The notes under the pieces: generated by a model
The model's database searches: none
Seen by the model: only the letters and a program-made list of their open reading frames with translations
Told to the model about the DNA's origin: nothing
Shown: positions 61,946 through 64,000 of the stretch, one piece after another
Layout of the letters: the number at the start of each line of letters is the position of its first letter
Position numbering within the stretch: the first letter of the stretch is position 1
Assembly (NCBI RefSeq): GCF_001602525.1
Contig: NZ_LSYT01000001.1
Location: forward strand, 1,146,923-1,210,922
Length of the DNA: 64,000 bases
Origin: Flavobacterium chilense
Lineage (GTDB): Bacteria > Bacteroidota > Bacteroidia > Flavobacteriales > Flavobacteriaceae
Reading direction: 5' to 3'
Position numbers and translations under genes: made by a program

Positions 61946-64000
61946 TTATCTCATAATAGATAACCATCCTTTTTTAGCCGTTCCATCTCCAATGGTTATC
62001 ACATAAAAATAAGTACCTGTAGGCAACATATCTCCTCTATTAACAACTCCGGATACATTGGCAGTTCCGTCCCAATCATTTTCATAATGTTGTTTACTAT
62101 ATACTAGTGAACCGTATCTATTATAAACTTTCAACTCATTATTAGGATATGATTCGATACAATCAATTCTGAAAAGATCATTAGCTCCGTCATTGTTTGG
62201 AGTGAACTCATTGTAAACTGTCAAACAAATTGGCTCAACAGTAACTGAAGCCGAGTTATTTGAAGTATCAGTATCTAAAGGAGTCGAAATTTCTATAGTT
62301 GCAACGTTTGTATAATTACCACTTGGCAATACTTCTGCAACAATGGTAAGTGTAACGCTTTGCCCTGCATTTAATGTTGGAATCGTCCAGATTTGTGTTT
62401 TAGGGTCGTATGTACCTAAAGTGGTATTAGAACTTACCAGATCATATCCGCTAGGCAATAAATCACTTACTAATGTATTGATGAAATTACCCTGACCAAC
62501 ATTATTTACAGTTACAGTAAAGGTTATCTGTTCACCAAAATTAGGTGTTGGATTACTAACCGTATTGGTAATTGTAAGGTCTGAACAACTTGCTACTGTT
62601 ACATTTAATGATTTTACTGATCTTTCATTACATGTATTCGTATAAGCTACATTTACTTTACCAGGTCCGATATCTGACCATGAAACAGTTACACTTCCAT
62701 CTGAATTTCCTCCTCCGGAAAGAATTGTTCCATTTGTAATAGACCAAACATAATCTGATTTACCATTAGCGATTGAATACGTTATTCCCTGGAAAACACA
62801 TGGTGTATCATCTGTTGTTGTAATTGGCACCAAAGCATCGTTTTCAAAAGAAATAGTTATTGCTAATCTTGTAGCACTTTCACAACCATTTGTTGTATTG
62901 CTAAGTGCTCCTGCATAATACGTTCCTGCTATAAGAGCTGTATTTGCTGCTAGTGGCGAACCTCCTGTTGCGCTGGTATACCAAACAACATTTGATTCAT
63001 TTACCAGTATACTTTCTATTGTTGGCAATGCTGATAAACAAAATGTTTGTGCTGTTTTTGGTGTAGTTATGGTTTCTGGTGTATTTACATTTACCACAAC
63101 TGCCAGTCTTACCGGATTTTCGCAACCTGAACCACTAGAAATAACTCCATAATAAGTACCTGTAGTTAAAGCTGTTGTTGCCGGAATTGCAGTTCCTCCC
63201 GTTGGAGTACCATACCAGATTACATTTGATTCGTTTACCTGAATATTTGAAACTCTCGGTGTATTTACAGAACAGAAGTTTTGAGTTGCTGAACTCGTTG
63301 TAGGTGTTGCCATTGGATTTACAATAGTAATTGTAACCTGCAAACGACTAGCACTTTTACATCCAGTTACCGGGTTCGTAATCTCTCCATAATAGGTACC
63401 CGAAGTTAAAACTGTTGCTGTTGGAATTGCTGTTCCTCCTGAAGCGCTGCTAAACCAACTTACATTGCTTTCATTTACCTGAATACTGGCAAATGTTGGA
63501 GCACTGTTTGAGCAGAAGTTTTGAGCCGTATTGTTTGTTGTAGGAACATTTGAACCTCCAACAGTAACTGTTATTTTTAATCTCGTATTACTTTCACAAC
63601 CTGTTGTTGCATCTTTTAATGCTGCATAATAATCTCCGTTTGCCAAAGCTGTTGTTGGTGCAATTGCTGCTCCTCCAGTTGGACTATTATACCAAACGAT
63701 ATTGGTTTGATTTACCTGAATATTTGCAACAGTTGGATTATTCTCTGAACAGAAAGCCTGAGCAGTAGAAGTCGCTGTTGGTGTACCAGGATCAGTAACA
63801 TTTATCGTTACAGCCAATCTTGAAGTACTTTCACATCCAGATACAGGGTCTTTGATCGCGGCATAATACGTTCCGCTGGTTAATGCAGTTGTAGAAGCGA
63901 TTGCTGTTCCGCCCGTTAAAGCAGTGTACCAAACGATATTCGCCTGATTAAACTGAACACTTGCAAATGTTGGCGCATTTACCAGACAGAAGTTTTGTGT
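61946..64000 (-). CDS. T9SS type B adhesin-like protein, 3' part (continues beyond the window)
   Basis: Open to the window end, at least 684 residues. Five or so tandem units of about 80 residues (SCE/GCE...RLAITV, AQxFCSxxxPTxxxIQVNxxNIVWY...GTYY), then a PKD/Ig-like module, a DUF11 repeat (LTITNTVSNPTPNFGEQITF, DTDTSNNSASVTVEP) and the type B C-terminal domain (EFTPNNDGANDLFRIDCIES, YNRYGSLVYSKQHYENDWDG, GTYFYVITIGDG). Such proteins are exported by T9SS with a SprF partner and act in attachment or gliding. The start codon lies outside the window. Confidence 0.9.
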   Translation of the reverse strand, partial: TQNFCLVNAPTFASVQFNQANIVWYTALTGGTAIASTTALTSGTYYAAIKDPVSGCESTSRLAVTINVTDPGTPTATSTAQAFCSENNPTVANIQVNQTNIVWYNSPTGGAAIAPTTALANGDYYAALKDATTGCESNTRLKITVTVGGSNVPTTNNTAQNFCSNSAPTFASIQVNESNVSWFSSASGGTAIPTATVLTSGTYYGEITNPVTGCKSASRLQVTITIVNPMATPTTSSATQNFCSVNTPRVSNIQVNESNVIWYGTPTGGTAIPATTALTTGTYYGVISSGSGCENPVRLAVVVNVNTPETITTPKTAQTFCLSALPTIESILVNESNVVWYTSATGGSPLAANTALIAGTYYAGALSNTTNGCESATRLAITISFENDALVPITTTDDTPCVFQGITYSIANGKSDYVWSITNGTILSGGGNSDGSVTVSWSDIGPGKVNVAYTNTCNERSVKSLNVTVASCSDLTITNTVSNPTPNFGEQITFTVTVNNVGQGNFINTLVSDLLPSGYDLVSSNTTLGTYDPKTQIWTIPTLNAGQSVTLTIVAEVLPSGNYTNVATIEISTPLDTDTSNNSASVTVEPICLTVYNEFTPNNDGANDLFRIDCIESYPNNELKVYNRYGSLVYSKQHYENDWDGTANVSGVVNRGDMLPTGTYFYVITIGDGTAKKGWLSIMR
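62840..64000 (-). repeat. Direct repeats inside the adhesin gene
   Basis: About five units near 245-250 nt, each encoding AQ(N/T)FC...VNESNV(V/I)WY...TALTxGTYY...GCES/NxxRL. Units differ at many positions, so the array is old rather than recently expanded. Confidence 0.8.

Overview
The window looks like a chromosomal segment of a Flavobacterium-type Bacteroidota. The sequence is AT-rich and has few Shine-Dalgarno-like sites. Promoters fit the Bacteroidota pattern TTG/TTTG, about 15-22 nt, then TAnnTTTG. Type IX secretion (T9SS) is represented by a type A sorting domain (2492-2983), a type B 'gliding motility' C-terminus (61946-64000) and a PorP/SprF-family partner. A YtxJ-like protein suggests bacillithiol chemistry, and FabV supplies enoyl reduction. 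There are no rRNA or tRNA genes, insertion sequences, prophage or CRISPR arrays. Most of the window is core metabolism and maintenance, with a few accessory loci and many dispersed intergenic palindromes.

Layout. 0-9.9 kb: a DUF808 membrane protein, a 39-residue membrane peptide, two secreted surface proteins, ClpB, YtxJ, two DUF2157-like membrane proteins, and a secreted pectate lyase with a LacI-type palindrome at its promoter. 9.97-21.4 kb: one long minus-strand arginine/proline cluster, read from 21.35 kb as acetyltransferase-argG-argC-argD-proA-proB-argF'-argB-argE-argH. Almost every gap in it holds a different inverted repeat or structured element, and its leader is about 320 nt long. 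21.5-32.9 kb: M1 peptidase, epimerase, acetyltransferase, outer membrane proteins, SmpB, a DUF4136-like lipoprotein, an XRE protein fused to a degenerate Fic domain, Pcm, two dehydrogenases and YggS. 33-37.6 kb: a frameshifted four-helix-bundle gene flanked by repeats, an exonuclease/GIY-YIG fusion, a K+ channel, MiaA and an acyl-ACP thioesterase. 37.8-42.1 kb: a TPR protein, then a tight minus-strand operon (basic unknown protein, RtcB RNA ligase, zinc-ribbon unknown protein, PrfH), preceded by a separate small transcription unit. 42.4-54.3 kb: a two-component system, coaE, a glycosyltransferase, fabV, recN, a DUF4835 gene, coaBC, rpoZ, bamD, dapA and a DUF6913 gene. 54.3-58.8 kb: a 5'-nucleotidase split over two genes, a membrane protein and ligA. 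59-64 kb: an OmpA/PD40 protein, a PorP/SprF protein and the 3' part of a repeat-rich adhesin.

The best candidate for an under-described system is the RtcB/PrfH operon at 38406-41842. RtcB ligase and PrfH are a known pair for repair and rescue of damaged ribosomes. Here they are packed with overlaps or gaps of 3-12 nt together with two proteins I cannot assign: a multi-CxxC zinc-ribbon protein and a very basic Trp-rich protein. Secondary points of interest are the structured 77-nt element between argE and argH, the arg leader with two related palindromes, the small gene at 42.0-42.1 kb, the pseudo-Fic regulator and the repeat-flanked frameshifted gene. All functions are inferred from sequence reading alone; no searches were run.
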